From positions 1,054,001-1,118,000 of the forward strand of contig NZ_CP072983.1 of the NCBI RefSeq assembly GCF_024397795.1: a stretch of 64,000 nucleotides of DNA, written 5' to 3'. The translations under genes were made by a program, and so were the position numbers. The notes beneath the pieces were generated by a model. It ran no database searches, was not told the DNA's origin, and saw only the letters and a list, made by a program, of their open reading frames with translations. This document shows, piece after piece, positions 45,062 through 59,485 of the stretch (position 1 is the stretch's first letter; the number at the start of each line of letters is the position of its first letter). The DNA comes from Lactobacillus intestinalis. GTDB taxonomy: Bacteria; Bacillota; Bacilli; Lactobacillales; Lactobacillaceae.

Positions 45062-45289
45062 TTATTTTTCATGTAAAGTAAAGTATGAAAGTAAATCATT
45101 AATACTGCTTTCTAAACTCTTAGCAAATAATACATTGCTAGTTTTAGAAGTAGTTGCACGATAACGTCCTTCTACCTTTTCAATTAAACCAATTGATTTT
45201 TTATTAGGGATAATAACTTCCCAAGTAGGGACACTCTTACCTTTAAGTTCATTTACTTCAACATCAATATTAACTAATTTTTTGGACAT
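45062..45289 (-). CDS. DUF2969 family protein, 75 aa
   Basis: A short soluble protein (MSKKLVNIDVEVNELKGKSV; WEVIIPNKKSIGLIEKV) of the DUF2969 type that accompanies rodA in lactobacilli. Predicted mostly beta with a C-terminal helix. The ATG at 45289 follows GCAGGAAAT. Function unknown; linkage to rodA suggests a role in wall elongation. Its upstream region now abuts a TnpB element. Confidence 0.7.
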   Translation of the reverse strand: MSKKLVNIDVEVNELKGKSVPTWEVIIPNKKSIGLIEKVEGRYRATTSKTSNVLFAKSLESSINDLLSYFTLHEK

Positions 45290-45299
45290 ATTTCCTGCT

Positions 45300-46776
45300 A
45301 TATAAAACATAGAAATATGTAGAAGAATGCGAATTTTCTACATATCAGAAAGATATATTTTTCCTTTCTTTGTTTCACTTACTGTCGTCTTCACTAGTAT
45401 TCCGATATTCCAATATAGGAGTAATCACATTGACCAGCTCCTCCAGCTTAAGGGCCTAGCCAGCCCCGTTTATTTTCTTTATTTTGCTAAAGCTAAAAGA
45501 TTTAATACTGCATTTGCATCTCGATCGTTACTGTAGCCACATTCATAACAGATATACTCATTATGCTTAGTGGCATGCTTTTTGTTGCCCTGCAAGGTAA
45601 TCTTTTCATCACCCTTTTTGACATAGCCGCACTGAGCACATCTTTGAGTTGATGGGTAGGTTTTATCGGCTAAGACCAATTCTTTGCCATACCAATCGCA
45701 TTTGTAAGTTAATATCTGTCTGAATTTACCAAAGAGCGATCTTTGCATACCCTTTGAAGCGACATGCGTCATCATCATTTGCTTTACTGCTAAATCTTCA
45801 ACTACAATGTGGTCGTAATCATTAACAAGCTTAGTAGTGAACTTCTGTAAAAGATCGTTTTGAATATTAGCTACTCTGCGATAATCTCTTTGCAATTTGG
45901 TTCTCACTGCAAAGTAATTATTGGATTTAGCAGCCAACTTACCGTTAACCTTTCTTTTGCGTGCTAAGACTCTTTGATAATGTTTAATCCGCTTATACAG
46001 CTTTTGTAGTTTAGCAGGCAAAACAATGATTTGCCCCTCGGTATAGTTGAAATGACCAACATTGACATCAACTGCCGTTTTTTGATGAGTTTTAGTCTTA
46101 GCCGGTATGTCTTCTTCATAAGGCAAAGCTGCATAATAGCTATCTTTTTCTTTGAAGATACTTACTACCTTAACTTCATTCATCTTTAAGGCTTCATAAC
46201 TTGCTAGATCAAACCAACTATCTTTTGAAATGCTTATTGGACGATCGAGACGAAGCTTGCCGTTAACAATCTTGGCACGATCAGTTTTAAAGCCTTGTCT
46301 AGGTGCCTTCTTAGATCTAAATCTAGGCTTGCCCCAACCAGGCTGAGCTTTATCAAAGAAGTTCTTCCAAGCATTAGCCAAGTCTTTAACAGCTAATTGT
46401 AAGCATCGAGCTGACAAACCATATTGCCAGTCGGCTTTATTAGCCACTAATTCATCGCGGACTCTGCGTTCGTTAGGACTGGGATTATCTTTTTTGCTTA
46501 ATGTATGAGCTTCATACATTAACTGCCAAGTTTCTAGGCCTTTATTCCAGCAGTATCTGCGATAATCGCACAAAGCATCAAGATGCTTTTGCATGGTCTT
46601 ATTAACTTTTAGCTTTACTACTTGTGTTTTAATCATTGCTTCACCTCCTTAAATACAAACATAAGTTTATCTAAGAAGGCGAAACAAAACAAGTAAAAAT
46701 TGAATTAAAGCCTATTTTCCATGTTTAACTTTCTAAATAAGCTTAATCTTTTGCTTTTATCTACAAATTTCTATAT
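45300..46776 (-). mobile_element. IS200/IS605-family element, tnpB only (element 2)
   Basis: A tnpB gene without tnpA. Near the right end, ATATGTAGAA and its complement form a 10-bp hairpin at about 45315-45346. A 16-base stretch at 46760-46775 matches 45308-45323 in inverted orientation at 14 of 16 positions, marking likely subterminal ends. Exact ends are uncertain by some tens of bases. The element lies between yidD and the DUF2969-rodA pair. It is unlike element 1 at DNA level. Confidence 0.6.
45479..46636 (-). CDS. tnpB: TnpB, IS605-family RNA-guided nuclease (element 2)
   Basis: A 385-residue TnpB with a helical wedge N-terminus (VKLKVNKTMQKHLDALCDYRRYCWNKG), RuvC residues Asp190 (TAVDVNVGHF), Glu280 (IVVEDLAVK) and Asp371/Asp373 (SNDRDANAVLNL), and zinc-finger cysteines 333, 336, 363 and 366. 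All catalytic sites are present, so it is probably active. ATG follows AAGGAGGTGAAGCA. It is only distantly similar to the TnpB at 26-27 kb, so the two elements arrived independently. Confidence 0.9.
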   Translation of the reverse strand: MIKTQVVKLKVNKTMQKHLDALCDYRRYCWNKGLETWQLMYEAHTLSKKDNPSPNERRVRDELVANKADWQYGLSARCLQLAVKDLANAWKNFFDKAQPGWGKPRFRSKKAPRQGFKTDRAKIVNGKLRLDRPISISKDSWFDLASYEALKMNEVKVVSIFKEKDSYYAALPYEEDIPAKTKTHQKTAVDVNVGHFNYTEGQIIVLPAKLQKLYKRIKHYQRVLARKRKVNGKLAAKSNNYFAVRTKLQRDYRRVANIQNDLLQKFTTKLVNDYDHIVVEDLAVKQMMMTHVASKGMQRSLFGKFRQILTYKCDWYGKELVLADKTYPSTQRCAQCGYVKKGDEKITLQGNKKHATKHNEYICYECGYSNDRDANAVLNLLALAK

Positions 46777-46799
46777 TTTTGTTAACAGTTAATCAGCTC

Positions 46800-47093
46800 C
46801 TACTTGCTATCCGGATGAAATTTCTTGGCAATAATTTCGTCTTCATATCTTTCCGGATGCGGATTTCGAAAAATAGTAAATTTATCGGGAACGGGATCTA
46901 CCCCTCCCCTTATAAAAGGATTACAGCGTAATATTCGACATATTCCCATAATTAAACCTAAAATTGGGCCATGCTTTTTTAGAGCATCTATCATATAATT
47001 CGAACAAGTGGGATAGTATCTACAACTATCAGGTAGCACTGGCGAAATAATGGTTTGATAAATTTTAACTAAAAAAATCAAAATCTTACGCAA
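46800..47093 (-). CDS. yidD: YidD, membrane-insertion efficiency factor
   Basis: A 97-residue Yid[25 protein letters not shown] with the conserved Cys residues, the Ile/Gly-rich amphipathic helix ([19 protein letters not shown]) and GGVDPVP. YidD is thought to aid YidC-dependent membrane-protein insertion. In many bacteria it sits by rpmH-rnpA-yidC, but in lactobacilli it is often beside mbl as here. It follows mbl by 22 bases. Confidence 0.9.
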   Translation of the reverse strand: MRKILIFLVKIYQTIISPVLPDSCRYYPTCSNYMIDALKKHGPILGLIMGICRILRCNPFIRGGVDPVPDKFTIFRNPHPERYEDEIIAKKFHPDSK

Positions 47094-47115
47094 GTAAAAC
47101 TCCTCACTTTAATAA

Positions 47116-48102
47116 TTAACGCTTATGCTTTTCAATATTCTTAAGCAATACTCCAGTTCCTAGAGCAACAGCTTCTAACGGATGATCAGCTGTTAAAACA
47201 GGCACTTGTAAGTGATGTGAAATAAGCTTATCAATATTTTTAAGCATTGCTCCACCCCCAGTAAGCATAATACCACGATCAATGATATCAGCTGATAATT
47301 CTGGTGGAGTAGTTTCTAGCACTTGCTTAGTAGCAGCAACAATTGACATTAAACCACTTTCAAGAGCTTTTTGAATCTCTTCAGCTGTTACTGTAGCTTG
47401 TCTTGGCAAACCATCAACAACATCTCGACCTCTAACAGTCATAGTTGCATCTGGATCCGGTTCAAACGCACTACCGATTTCAATTTTAATTTGTTCGGCA
47501 GTTCGTGAACCAATAAGCAAGTTATGTTTACTCTTAATATGAGAAATAACTGCTTGATTCATGCTATCACCAGCATAACGAACAGATTCGCTAGTAACAA
47601 TTTCACCCATTGATAAAATGGCCACATCAGTAGTACCACCACCGATATCAATTACCATATTACCTTGAGGTTTGAAAATATCTAATCCTGCACCTACGGC
47701 TGCAACCTTAGGCTCAAAATCGAGATAAATCTTGCCCCCACCAGATTTTTCTGCAGCTTGAATAATTGCCTTTTGTTCAATTGAAGTAATACCTGTTGGT
47801 GCACAAATTAAAATATTTGGCTTAGTCATAAAGCCTTTTACATTCAATTTTTGAATAAAATATGAAAGCATAGCCTCAGTAATATCAAAGTCTGCAATCA
47901 CTCCATTTTTTAATGGGCGAATTACTCTAATATTACCAGGAGTTCTACCTACCATATTATATGCTTCTGTTCCGACCGCTACTACCTTATTAGTACTAGT
48001 GTTTACGGCTACCACAGAAGGCTCATTTAAAACAATACCTTTTCCAGAGACATTAATAAGCACATTTGCTGTCCCTAAATCGATTCCTATATCTCGTGCC
48101 AC
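47116..48102 (-). CDS. mbl: Mbl, MreB-like shape protein
   Basis: Second actin-like shape protein, 328 residues: [20 protein letters not shown], phosphate-2 [14 protein letters not shown], adenosine motif IMLTGGGAMLKNID. About half identical by eye to MreB at 14.4-15.4 kb. The GTG at 48102 follows GGGAGGATCATC and gives the family start ([12 protein letters not shown]); the open frame from 48132 would add ten residues. It is grouped with DUF1146, yidD and, before the TnpB insertion, rodA, indicating lateral-wall synthesis. Confidence 0.92.
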   Translation of the reverse strand: MARDIGIDLGTANVLINVSGKGIVLNEPSVVAVNTSTNKVVAVGTEAYNMVGRTPGNIRVIRPLKNGVIADFDITEAMLSYFIQKLNVKGFMTKPNILICAPTGITSIEQKAIIQAAEKSGGGKIYLDFEPKVAAVGAGLDIFKPQGNMVIDIGGGTTDVAILSMGEIVTSESVRYAGDSMNQAVISHIKSKHNLLIGSRTAEQIKIEIGSAFEPDPDATMTVRGRDVVDGLPRQATVTAEEIQKALESGLMSIVAATKQVLETTPPELSADIIDRGIMLTGGGAMLKNIDKLISHHLQVPVLTADHPLEAVALGTGVLLKNIEKHKR

Positions 48103-48184
48103 GATGATCCTCCCTAAATATTCATGGTCCATTTTACCATAAAAGCTAAAATGTTGTCTTAAGAGTTACTGTTTTAAAGAACTT

Positions 48185-48415
48185 TTAAAAGAAATTACTT
48201 AATTGCATCGATTGATCGATAAAAGTAATAACAAAGTTCCCGACTAAAAATCCTAATGCAATTGCAATAAATAATAATAAAATTTGCGCTTCAAAATTAT
48301 GATTTTTTCGAATAAACTTTTCTACTCTCAAAGCCTTAATTGCGTGGAATGATAATCCAACAGTAATTAAGTAAATAATTATACTAATTACTGCGTGAAC
48401 GCCTAATTGAAACAT
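48185..48415 (-). CDS. DUF1146 family membrane protein, 76 aa
   Basis: A small protein with two membrane spans (about 3-25 and 45-66) and a basic loop (RVEKFIRKNHNFEAQ), matching the DUF1146/YwzB family that lies between atpC and mbl in Firmicutes. Function unknown. AGGAG ribosome site upstream of the ATG. Confidence 0.82.
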   Translation of the reverse strand: MFQLGVHAVISIIIYLITVGLSFHAIKALRVEKFIRKNHNFEAQILLLFIAIALGFLVGNFVITFIDQSMQLSNFF

Positions 48416-48446
48416 ATCTCCTCCGTTTTGACTACATAATTATAAC

Positions 48447-48476
48447 AAAAAACGGACGCACATAGTGCATCCGTTT
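48447..48476 (-). terminator. Intrinsic terminator after the ATP synthase operon
   Basis: On the minus strand AAACGGAtGCAC pairs with GTGCgTCCGTTT around TAT, followed by T-rich sequence. It closes the atp transcript 10 bases after atpC. Confidence 0.9.
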
Positions 48477-48485
48477 AATTAAGCA

Positions 48486-48923
48486 TTATTTTTTAGAATT
48501 ATAAACACTAATTCTATTCACAGCTCTTCTCAATGCAATTTGAGCTCTTTCTAATGAACGCTCATCGTGCTTTTCACGTGCTTCCTTCATTCTCTTTTCG
48601 GCACGTTCCTTAGCAGCTTGGGCACGAGAAACATCAATATTTCTAGCACGTTCAGCACTATCGGCAATAATAGTTGCAACATTGTTAGAAAATTCGATGT
48701 AACCACCACTAACAGCAATATGATCAACAACTTGATTCATTTCACGACTACGTTTAACCTTTACATCTCCAATAGCTAAAGGAGTTAAAAGTGGAACGTG
48801 ATTGTACATGATAGAACGTTGTCCATCAATCGCACGCATATCAATGATACTTGAGCGGTGAGAATAAATTAAACCATCCGGAGTTACAACATCTACTTTA
48901 AAAAGCTTTTCTGGATCTGCCAT
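48486..48923 (-). CDS. atpC: ATP synthase F1 subunit epsilon
   Basis: A 145-residue central-stalk subunit: N-terminal beta sandwich ([43 protein letters not shown]) and a C-terminal helical hairpin rich in Ala, Arg and Lys that can inhibit rotation. Last gene of the operon, 11 bases after atpD. Confidence 0.96.
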   Translation of the reverse strand: MADPEKLFKVDVVTPDGLIYSHRSSIIDMRAIDGQRSIMYNHVPLLTPLAIGDVKVKRSREMNQVVDHIAVSGGYIEFSNNVATIIADSAERARNIDVSRAQAAKERAEKRMKEAREKHDERSLERAQIALRRAVNRISVYNSKK

Positions 48924-48934
48924 CTGACATCACC

Positions 48935-50392
<1,458 letters not shown>

Positions 50393-50396
50393 CTAA

Positions 50397-51359
50397 TTAC
50401 TCTAAGGCATTAGCACCACTGATAATTTCAGTAATTTCAGTAGTGATTTGTGCCTGTCTTGCACGGTTTAACTTAGTAGTTAAATTTGATACCAGATCAT
50501 CTGCATTATCACTAGCACTTTGCATAGCTGTCATTGAACTAGCATGTTCTGCAGTTTTTGCATCCAAAATAGCTCCGTAAATAGTTGAACGAGCGTATTG
50601 TGGGAGTAGTGACGTAAGCACAGTATTAGTATCTGGTGCAATATCATATTCTAATTGTTGATGTGCTTCAGCTTCCTTAAGACCAATATCTAAATCGACA
50701 ATTGGAAGCATTTTTTCAACACGAAATGCTGATGAAAGTGAGTTGACATGGTGAGTATAACAAACATATAACTCATCATATACTCCATTCATATACATTT
50801 TAATCGCAGTTGAAACAATTGGCATAGTTTCTTCAAAAGTTGGCACATCACTAATATCATCATTTTCATATACAACATTTAAGTTGTTCTTTTTAAAGAA
50901 TTGTGCACCAACTGAACCAACAGCTAAGATCTTAATATCTTTATTTTCGGCCTTAGCATCTTCAAAAAGTCCCATCATATTCTTTAAAACAGAACTATTA
51001 TAAGATCCTACAAGTCCACGATTACCAGTAATAACTAAATATCCCGTAGACTTGATATTTTTACGTTGTTGAATTAAATCCGACGTAATTCCTAAGCCAA
51101 AAACATTTGCATAATCAAGTTTAGCTATATTTTTTTCATTAATTGGCGCATTTGCTTCACGAAGATGATCTACAACTTGTGAACTCATTAAATGAGATAA
51201 AGTCTTTCGAACGTGATCATTATAAACAGTATAATTTTTATCACGCTTTTCAGTTTGATTCAACTTTGAAGCAGAAACCATTCTCATGGCTTGCGTAATT
51301 TTACCAGTTTGCTTAACTGAAGCAATCTTTTTCTTCAACTCAAGTAAAGATGCAGGCAT
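50397..51359 (-). CDS. atpG: ATP synthase F1 subunit gamma
   Basis: Rotor subunit of 320 residues with N- and C-terminal helices forming the coiled coil ([24 protein letters not shown] and [21 protein letters not shown]). It is longer than the ~287 residues common in Gram-negatives, as is usual in lactobacilli, through an insertion around 65-100. Confidence 0.97.
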   Translation of the reverse strand: MPASLLELKKKIASVKQTGKITQAMRMVSASKLNQTEKRDKNYTVYNDHVRKTLSHLMSSQVVDHLREANAPINEKNIAKLDYANVFGLGITSDLIQQRKNIKSTGYLVITGNRGLVGSYNSSVLKNMMGLFEDAKAENKDIKILAVGSVGAQFFKKNNLNVVYENDDISDVPTFEETMPIVSTAIKMYMNGVYDELYVCYTHHVNSLSSAFRVEKMLPIVDLDIGLKEAEAHQQLEYDIAPDTNTVLTSLLPQYARSTIYGAILDAKTAEHASSMTAMQSASDNADDLVSNLTTKLNRARQAQITTEITEIISGANALE

Positions 51360-51369
51360 AATCTACCTC

Positions 51370-53443
<2,074 letters not shown>

Positions 53444-53444
<1 letters not shown>

Positions 53445-53953
53445 TAATCATTCAGCCCCTTAATAAATTGGTTGACTAAATCTTTTTGGTCTTCAGCAGA
53501 TAAATTCTTAGCAATAATTTTTTCAGCAATTGCTACAGAAATGTCTGCAACTTGATCACGCGCAGCATCCAAAGCTTCAGTTTTTGCTTTCTTAGCATCT
53601 TCTTCAGCTTTCTTTCGGATTGAAGCAGCATCAGTGTTAGCGTTAGCTACAATTTCACTGCTTGTCTTTTGCGCATTTTCCTTTGCGTCAGAGAGAATTT
53701 TAGTTGCCTCTTGTCTTGAATCTTTTAATGCAGCTTCACGCTCGTTAGCCAAAGTTTCGGCTTTCTTACGATCGCTTGCAGCTGAATCCAAGTCATCAAT
53801 AATTTTTTGCCGCCGTTTTTCCATCATATCAGAGACAGGACCCCAAGCATAATGCTTAACCAAAAGCATTAGGATGGCAAAAATAACAAGATACCAGATA
53901 GCATTACCTAGGTATATGTGATGTGAGGCTGCAAATAATGTTTGAACTGTCAT
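53444..53953 (-). CDS. atpF: ATP synthase Fo subunit b
   Basis: A 169-residue stator subunit with one N-terminal membrane span (about 15-33, [18 protein letters not shown]) and a long right-handed coiled coil rich in Ala, Lys, Glu and Asp reaching up to delta. Confidence 0.96.
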
Positions 53954-54005
53954 TTACTGCCCTTCTCTCTTTTAATAATCTATCTTTAACTTAAAAAAAC
54001 TAAAA

Positions 54006-54248
<243 letters not shown>

Positions 54249-54962
54249 TTATTCTTTGGTAACTTTTTTACCAATGTAAACCATTGATAGAGTTACAAAT
54301 ACATATGCCTGGATAGAGCCAATGAAGACAGAGAAACCTTGCCAAATCATGGCCAATGGAGCTGCTAAAACCATAGTTGGTAGACCGAAACTTGTAGCCA
54401 AGCGATCACCAATTAATGTTAGTAAAACTTCACCAGCATAAATATTACCGTACAGACGCAATGATAGTGTTAAAAAGTTAGTAAATTCCTCAATTATATT
54501 AATTGGTAGTAAAAAACTAACTGGAGCAGCATAATTCTTTAAATAGCCACCTACACCAAATTTTTGCACTCCGAACGTGAATGATAGAAGCAAGGTCATC
54601 ATTGCAAACGACATTGTCGCCACAGGGTCAGCAGTTGGTGATTTGATAACCATCCAATCATCGACTTTAACTTCCAAGAACATACCTAATTGGTTCATGA
54701 ACCAAATGAAAAGAAACAAAACAAAAGCATAAAGCGATAGATGTTTTTGTGCATCGACATCTTCCACATTATCTTTAACGATACCATTAGTGAAGTCGAG
54801 CATATACTCCATCACATTCTGTCGTTTATTTGGTTTCATTTCAACTTTCTTGGAAAGCCAAACACAGAGGAACAAAACAGCCAATGCCATAAGTGTTGAA
54901 CCAATAATACCTACCATATCAAAGTTCAACCCCATGAATTGAACAACCCATGATTTCTCCAT
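54249..54962 (-). CDS. atpB: ATP synthase Fo subunit a
   Basis: A 237-residue membrane subunit forming the proton half-channels. The essential Arg is in FLTLSLRLYGNIYAGEVLL, and the C-terminal span ends YVFVTLSMVYIGK. First gene of the atpBEFHAGDC operon; no atpI gene precedes it. Ribosome site GGGAGGT. The 120 bases before it include a possible -10 TAATAT; no terminator for upp is seen there. Confidence 0.96.
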   Translation of the reverse strand: MEKSWVVQFMGLNFDMVGIIGSTLMALAVLFLCVWLSKKVEMKPNKRQNVMEYMLDFTNGIVKDNVEDVDAQKHLSLYAFVLFLFIWFMNQLGMFLEVKVDDWMVIKSPTADPVATMSFAMMTLLLSFTFGVQKFGVGGYLKNYAAPVSFLLPINIIEEFTNFLTLSLRLYGNIYAGEVLLTLIGDRLATSFGLPTMVLAAPLAMIWQGFSVFIGSIQAYVFVTLSMVYIGKKVTKE

Positions 54963-55082
54963 TACTTCGTGACCTCCCTTCTCGTGTTGAAATAAACTCG
55001 AACACGTCTACAATATTAACACCAAAAAATGACTTTGTGAAAATTGTAAGCGCATTAAATTTTATTTTTTTACGAATTAAGA

Positions 55083-55712
55083 TTATTTAGTACCGAATAA
55101 TCTATCTCCAGCATCCCCTAAACCAGGAAAAATATAACCGTTATCAAGCAATTTTTCATCTTCTGCTGCTGCATAAATATCAACATCAGGATTTGCTTCT
55201 TGAACGGCTTTAATACCTTCTGGAGCTGCTACTAAAACGGCTAACTTAATATCCTTAACTCCACGCTTCTTCAATGCAGCAATAGCGTCATTAGCTGAAC
55301 CACCAGTTGCAAGCATTGGATCAACGATCAAACATTCACGTTCTGCAATATCCTCTGGAGCCTTGAAGAAATATTCATGTGGCTTCAAAGTCTTTTCGTC
55401 GCGATACATACCGATTACCGCAATCTTTGCTGATGGTACCATTTCAAGAACACCATTAAGCATCCCCATACCTGCACGTAAAATTGGCACAATGGTCAAT
55501 TTTTTACCAGCAATTTCCTTTTGAACTGTCTTACCAACTGGTGTCTCAATTTCGACATCTTCAAGTGGTAAATCTCTGGTGATTTCATAGGTCATCAAAC
55601 CACCAATTTCGCCGACAATTCTACGAAATTCGTTAGAACCAGTTTCTTTACGACGAATGATTGTCAATTTGTGTTGAATCAATGGGTGATCCAAAACTAC
55701 AAACTTACCCAT
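55083..55712 (-). CDS. upp: Uracil phosphoribosyltransferase
   Basis: Upp makes UMP from uracil and PRPP (pyrimidine salvage). The 209-residue protein has the PRPP-binding motif [17 protein letters not shown], the [10 protein letters not shown] region and the C-terminal uracil-binding [14 protein letters not shown]. Located just before the atp operon, as across Firmicutes. Confidence 0.97.
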   Translation of the reverse strand: MGKFVVLDHPLIQHKLTIIRRKETGSNEFRRIVGEIGGLMTYEITRDLPLEDVEIETPVGKTVQKEIAGKKLTIVPILRAGMGMLNGVLEMVPSAKIAVIGMYRDEKTLKPHEYFFKAPEDIAERECLIVDPMLATGGSANDAIAALKKRGVKDIKLAVLVAAPEGIKAVQEANPDVDIYAAAEDEKLLDNGYIFPGLGDAGDRLFGTK

Positions 55713-55763
55713 AGTGCTTATTGCCTCCTATAAAAAACTAAAGTAACATCATCATTATTTTAT

Positions 55764-55796
55764 CAAAAAAGCAAAGGGTTTAAACCCTTTGCTTTA
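55764..55796 (-). terminator. Intrinsic terminator of the tdk-prfA-prmC-sua5 unit
   Basis: A perfect 14-bp inverted repeat, AAAGCAAAGGGTTT and its complement (55768-55795), followed on the minus strand by T6. It lies 9 bases after the sua5 stop. Confidence 0.92.
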
Positions 55797-55804
55797 AATT
55801 TTCA

Positions 55805-56812
55805 CTAAAAATGATGCCCACCGGCAGCTTTATTTAATCTATTCATATACGCCAAGCTTGCTTGACCCTCATTGAAGCCTTGAACGTAGATTTGCGTAAT
55901 ATCTTTTTTATCATCAAAATAGCGCAAACCACTAAACAAATTATGATCTGCATCAACTAAATTTCGACCCAAATTAAATTTATTAGCCTTAGGCAAATCA
56001 ATTTTGTCCAGTTCATCTTCTAAAGCCATTACGCCAATGTGATCGTTAAAATCAATTTTGGCAAAATCATTTACATCATCAACTACAACTACTGGAGCAC
56101 TTGGAGCATAATGACGATATTTCATTCCTGGAGCTTTTGGAATTTCTTTATCAGAAACTTTCCCAGTGTTAATAAGAACTTCCTCACCTAAAACTTCGCT
56201 AATTTCTTCAGGAGTAATTTCACCAGGACGCAAAACAATAGGAGTTTCAACTGATAAATCAACAATGGTTGACTCAAGGCCCACACGGGTTTCTCCCCCA
56301 TCAATAATTCCAGCGATTTTCCCCCTTAAATCATGATAAACATGCTGAGCAGTTGTAGGACTTGGCTTAGTTGATGTATTAGCCGACGGCCCAACAATTG
56401 GATAGCCAAGCTTAGCAATTAAATCATGAGTTAATTTATCATCAGGACAACGAAAAGCAACTGTCTTTAATCCGCCGGTCACAGCGGTTGGTAAAGAACC
56501 CTCTTTTACAAAAAGCAAAATAGTCAAAGGACCAGGCCAAAAGTGTTTGATCAATTTTTTAGCACGATCAGGTACACTTTTTGCATATCTTTCAACCATT
56601 TTTTCATCAGAAACAGTTACAATTAAAGGATTATCACTTGGACGCCCTTTGGCCTTATAAACATTTTTAACTGATTCCTCTTTAGTTGCAATTGCACCTA
56701 AACCATAAACAGTTTCGGTTGGAAAAGCCACCAATTCGCCTTCTCTTAACAATGCAACTGCCTCATCTATTTGATCTTTAGCAAAAATCTTCGTTTCCAC
56801 TATTTTTGCCAC
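55805..56812 (-). CDS. ywlC: L-threonylcarbamoyladenylate synthase (Sua5/YwlC)
   Basis: Makes threonylcarbamoyl-AMP, precursor of the t6A37 modification of ANN-decoding tRNAs. The 335-residue protein has the YrdC catalytic domain (FPTETVYGLGA; KAKGRPSDNPLIV; AFRCPDD; GPSANTSTKPSPT) and the C-terminal Sua5 domain (after PGMKYRHYAPSAPV), so it is the long Sua5 form. Its start overlaps the end of prmC by 13 bases. Confidence 0.94.
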   Translation of the reverse strand: MAKIVETKIFAKDQIDEAVALLREGELVAFPTETVYGLGAIATKEESVKNVYKAKGRPSDNPLIVTVSDEKMVERYAKSVPDRAKKLIKHFWPGPLTILLFVKEGSLPTAVTGGLKTVAFRCPDDKLTHDLIAKLGYPIVGPSANTSTKPSPTTAQHVYHDLRGKIAGIIDGGETRVGLESTIVDLSVETPIVLRPGEITPEEISEVLGEEVLINTGKVSDKEIPKAPGMKYRHYAPSAPVVVVDDVNDFAKIDFNDHIGVMALEDELDKIDLPKANKFNLGRNLVDADHNLFSGLRYFDDKKDITQIYVQGFNEGQASLAYMNRLNKAAGGHHF

Positions 56813-57642
56813 CTTCCATGTACCATTCTTGGCTTTTGTGCCATATCATTTCTGAATTCAATATCAAAATCAGGAAGCTCTTTAGCAAACAAATCTTCTA
56901 ATTGTTCTTTTTCACTAAAGCCATACTCTAAGAAAAATTCCCCATGACTATTTAAATGGTCACGAACTTGTTTGGCGAATTTCTCATAAAATTCAATACC
57001 ATTTTTGCCACCAAATAAAGCTTCTTTGGGCTCATTTTGAAGAACATTTTGATCCATGTCCTTCTTTTCATTCTCCTTGATATAAGGTGGATTTGAAATA
57101 ATTTTATCAAATTTTGCCAAACCAATTAAGACGTTGGCTTTTCGAGTAGTCACGTCTAAATCATAATTCAAAAAGTTTTCTTCGCTCATTCTTAAAGCTT
57201 TATCAGTAATATCGGAAGCATACAAAGTAAGGTCTTTGATCCCCTTCTTTTCAGCTTCTTTACCTAAAGCCACAGTAATGCAGCCTGATCCAGTTCCTAA
57301 ATCAAGTACAGTATCACCATCTTTTAAACTGTCCAAAGCCCATTCCACTAGTTCTTCAGTTTCAAATCGAGGAATTAAAACTCCCCGCTCCACCATAATC
57401 TTGTAGCCTAAAAACCAAGCATAGCCCAAAATGTACTGAGGAGAAATTCCTTTAGCTAATTTCTTAACATCTTTTCGAATTTGCTTAACTTGCTCATCAG
57501 TTAAAAGCATGTCTTGTTTTAATTCAAATTCACTGGGAGTTAAATTTAAGCGTTCTGCTAAAACATAATCTACATCTTCAGCAAGGGCATTTGCTGCCAC
57601 TTCGCCTGCTTTTGTACGTACTTCTTTTAAAGTTTTAGGCAT
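56800..57642 (-). CDS. prmC: PrmC (HemK), release-factor glutamine methyltransferase
   Basis: Methylates the Gln of the GGQ motif in release factors. The 280-residue protein has an N-terminal helical bundle that docks the release factor, SAM motif [18 protein letters not shown], and the active-site NPPY in [13 protein letters not shown]. It overlaps prfA by 8 bases, placing enzyme and substrate in one operon. Confidence 0.96.
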   Translation of the reverse strand: MPKTLKEVRTKAGEVAANALAEDVDYVLAERLNLTPSEFELKQDMLLTDEQVKQIRKDVKKLAKGISPQYILGYAWFLGYKIMVERGVLIPRFETEELVEWALDSLKDGDTVLDLGTGSGCITVALGKEAEKKGIKDLTLYASDITDKALRMSEENFLNYDLDVTTRKANVLIGLAKFDKIISNPPYIKENEKKDMDQNVLQNEPKEALFGGKNGIEFYEKFAKQVRDHLNSHGEFFLEYGFSEKEQLEDLFAKELPDFDIEFRNDMAQKPRMVHGRWQK

Positions 57643-58720
57643 TATCAGCCAACTCCTCTAATTGCTTAGTTTGGTTATACAAAATAAGTGCATCGATAAT
57701 TTGATCAAGTTCACCATTCATTACACGGTCCAATTTATTAATGGTGAGTCCAATGCGGTGATCAGTAACTCGGTTTTGAGGATAGTTATAAGTTCTAATT
57801 CTTTCTGAACGATCCCCAGTACCCACTGCATCTTTTCTTTGAGCATCATATTGATCACGGTTTTGGCTTTCGTAATAATCATAAACACGTGATTTTAAAA
57901 TTTGCATAGCTTTTTCACGGTTTTGTTGCTGACTTCTTTGATCCTGCATAGCAACAACGATTCCAGTTGGAAGGTGAGTCATACGCACCGCACTAGAAGT
58001 TTTGTTAATGTGCTGACCACCCGCACCACTTGAACGGTAAACATCAACACGAATATCTTTGGGATCAATATCAATATCAACTTGTTCATATTCTGGCATA
58101 ACCGCAACAGTAGCCGTTGAAGTATGAACTCTACCCTGTGATTCAGTTACTGGAACACGTTGAACACGGTGAGCACCATTTTCGTATTTAAGTTTTGAAT
58201 AAACTTTATCTCCAGTAATCATTAAACCAACTCGTTTATAACCGCCAACCTCAGTTGGTTCTGAGTCAATTAATGAAACATTCCAGCCTTCTTTTTCAGC
58301 ATATTTTTCATACATTCTAAGTAAATCACCAGCAAATAAAGAAGCTTCATCACCACCAGCAGCTCCACGAATTTCCATGATGATATCCTTATCGTCATTA
58401 GGGTCCTTTGGCAACATCAAAATCTTGATTTGGTCTTCAAGTTCATCAACTTCTTTTTCCAAATCAGAATTTTCTTCTTTGGCCATTTCTACTAAATCAC
58501 TATCAGATTCACTAGAAATGATTTCCTTGTTGTCAGCAATTTCTTTTTTATCAGCTTTATACTTATTGTATTTTTGAACTACTTCTCTAAGGTCTGCTTC
58601 TTCCTTAGAAATTTCCATGTAGCGTTTTGTATCATTGATGACTTCAGGATCCGCCATCATTTCTTGAAGTTCTTCATAGTGTGCAACTAAGCCTTCAAGT
58701 TGTGCCATCACTTTATCCAT
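57635..58720 (-). CDS. prfA: Peptide chain release factor 1
   Basis: RF1 ends translation at UAA and UAG. The 361-residue protein has the tripeptide anticodon PVT at 190-192 (in [13 protein letters not shown]), which marks RF1 as opposed to RF2, and the catalytic GGQ at 234-236 in [11 protein letters not shown]. Cotranscribed with prmC. Confidence 0.98.
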   Translation of the reverse strand: MDKVMAQLEGLVAHYEELQEMMADPEVINDTKRYMEISKEEADLREVVQKYNKYKADKKEIADNKEIISSESDSDLVEMAKEENSDLEKEVDELEDQIKILMLPKDPNDDKDIIMEIRGAAGGDEASLFAGDLLRMYEKYAEKEGWNVSLIDSEPTEVGGYKRVGLMITGDKVYSKLKYENGAHRVQRVPVTESQGRVHTSTATVAVMPEYEQVDIDIDPKDIRVDVYRSSGAGGQHINKTSSAVRMTHLPTGIVVAMQDQRSQQQNREKAMQILKSRVYDYYESQNRDQYDAQRKDAVGTGDRSERIRTYNYPQNRVTDHRIGLTINKLDRVMNGELDQIIDALILYNQTKQLEELADNA

Positions 58721-58744
58721 ATAAAAATCCTCTCTTTTGAAAAA

Positions 58745-59344
58745 TTATCTTATTGTATCTGGGTGAAAATAATGGAAGCGACAAACTGGATAATAACTTT
58801 CATCGCCACCAATTTGAACTTGCTCACCTTCATACACAGGCTTGCCATTATTAATTCTTAAATTCATGGTAGCTTTATGGCCACAATAATGACAAATTGT
58901 CTTCATCTCTTCTATTTTATCAGCATAGATCAATAAATTCTCGCTACCTTCAAAAAGATGATTCTGAAAATCATTTTTAAGTCCAAATGCCATTACTGGA
59001 ATTTTAAGCTCATCAACAATTCTAGCGCATTCTAGGACATGATGTTTCTTTAAAAATTGAGCTTCATCAATTAACACACAAGCAATTTTTCCATCACCTG
59101 CTTCTTCATCCTTCGTACTTTTGGCTTGCACTAAGTCAAACAAGTTCATCTTATCATCAACTGGAATTGCTTTTCGATGCAACCCAATTCTAGAAGCAAC
59201 AGTTCCTGCACCATCTCTAGTATCTAAACCACTGGTCATTAAAGCAATCTTGCGACCCTGTGCTTCATAATTATGAGCAACTTTTAAAATCTCAATCGTT
59301 TTGCCGCTGCTCATTGCTCCATATCTAAAAAACAGTTGCGCCAT
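58745..59344 (-). CDS. tdk: Thymidine kinase
   Basis: Salvage enzyme phosphorylating thymidine, about 199 residues, type II Tdk. P-loop GAMSSGKT (near 10-17), Walker B-like CVLIDEAQF, and a zinc-binding lasso with CHYCGH plus a further Cys in YYPVCRFH. Two adjacent ATGs (59347 and 59344) are possible; the second is better spaced from AGGGGA. First gene of the tdk-prfA-prmC-sua5 unit. Confidence 0.95.
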   Translation of the reverse strand: MAQLFFRYGAMSSGKTIEILKVAHNYEAQGRKIALMTSGLDTRDGAGTVASRIGLHRKAIPVDDKMNLFDLVQAKSTKDEEAGDGKIACVLIDEAQFLKKHHVLECARIVDELKIPVMAFGLKNDFQNHLFEGSENLLIYADKIEEMKTICHYCGHKATMNLRINNGKPVYEGEQVQIGGDESYYPVCRFHYFHPDTIR

Positions 59345-59485
59345 CATTATTCCCCTTTTATAAAATTATCCGCCTATATAGTATAGAGGAAAAATCAATT
59401 TTGTGTAGTCAAACAGGGCGAAAAAACTCGTTTTCGGCCCCTCTCTATGATATAGTAAAGTTTAGTTTTAAAGTGAGGGATTTAC

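Noticed and set aside
55030..55060. Possible catabolite-response element before atpB (TGTAAGCGCATTAA)
   Set aside because: Only the left half fits the cre consensus; the right half differs at three conserved positions.
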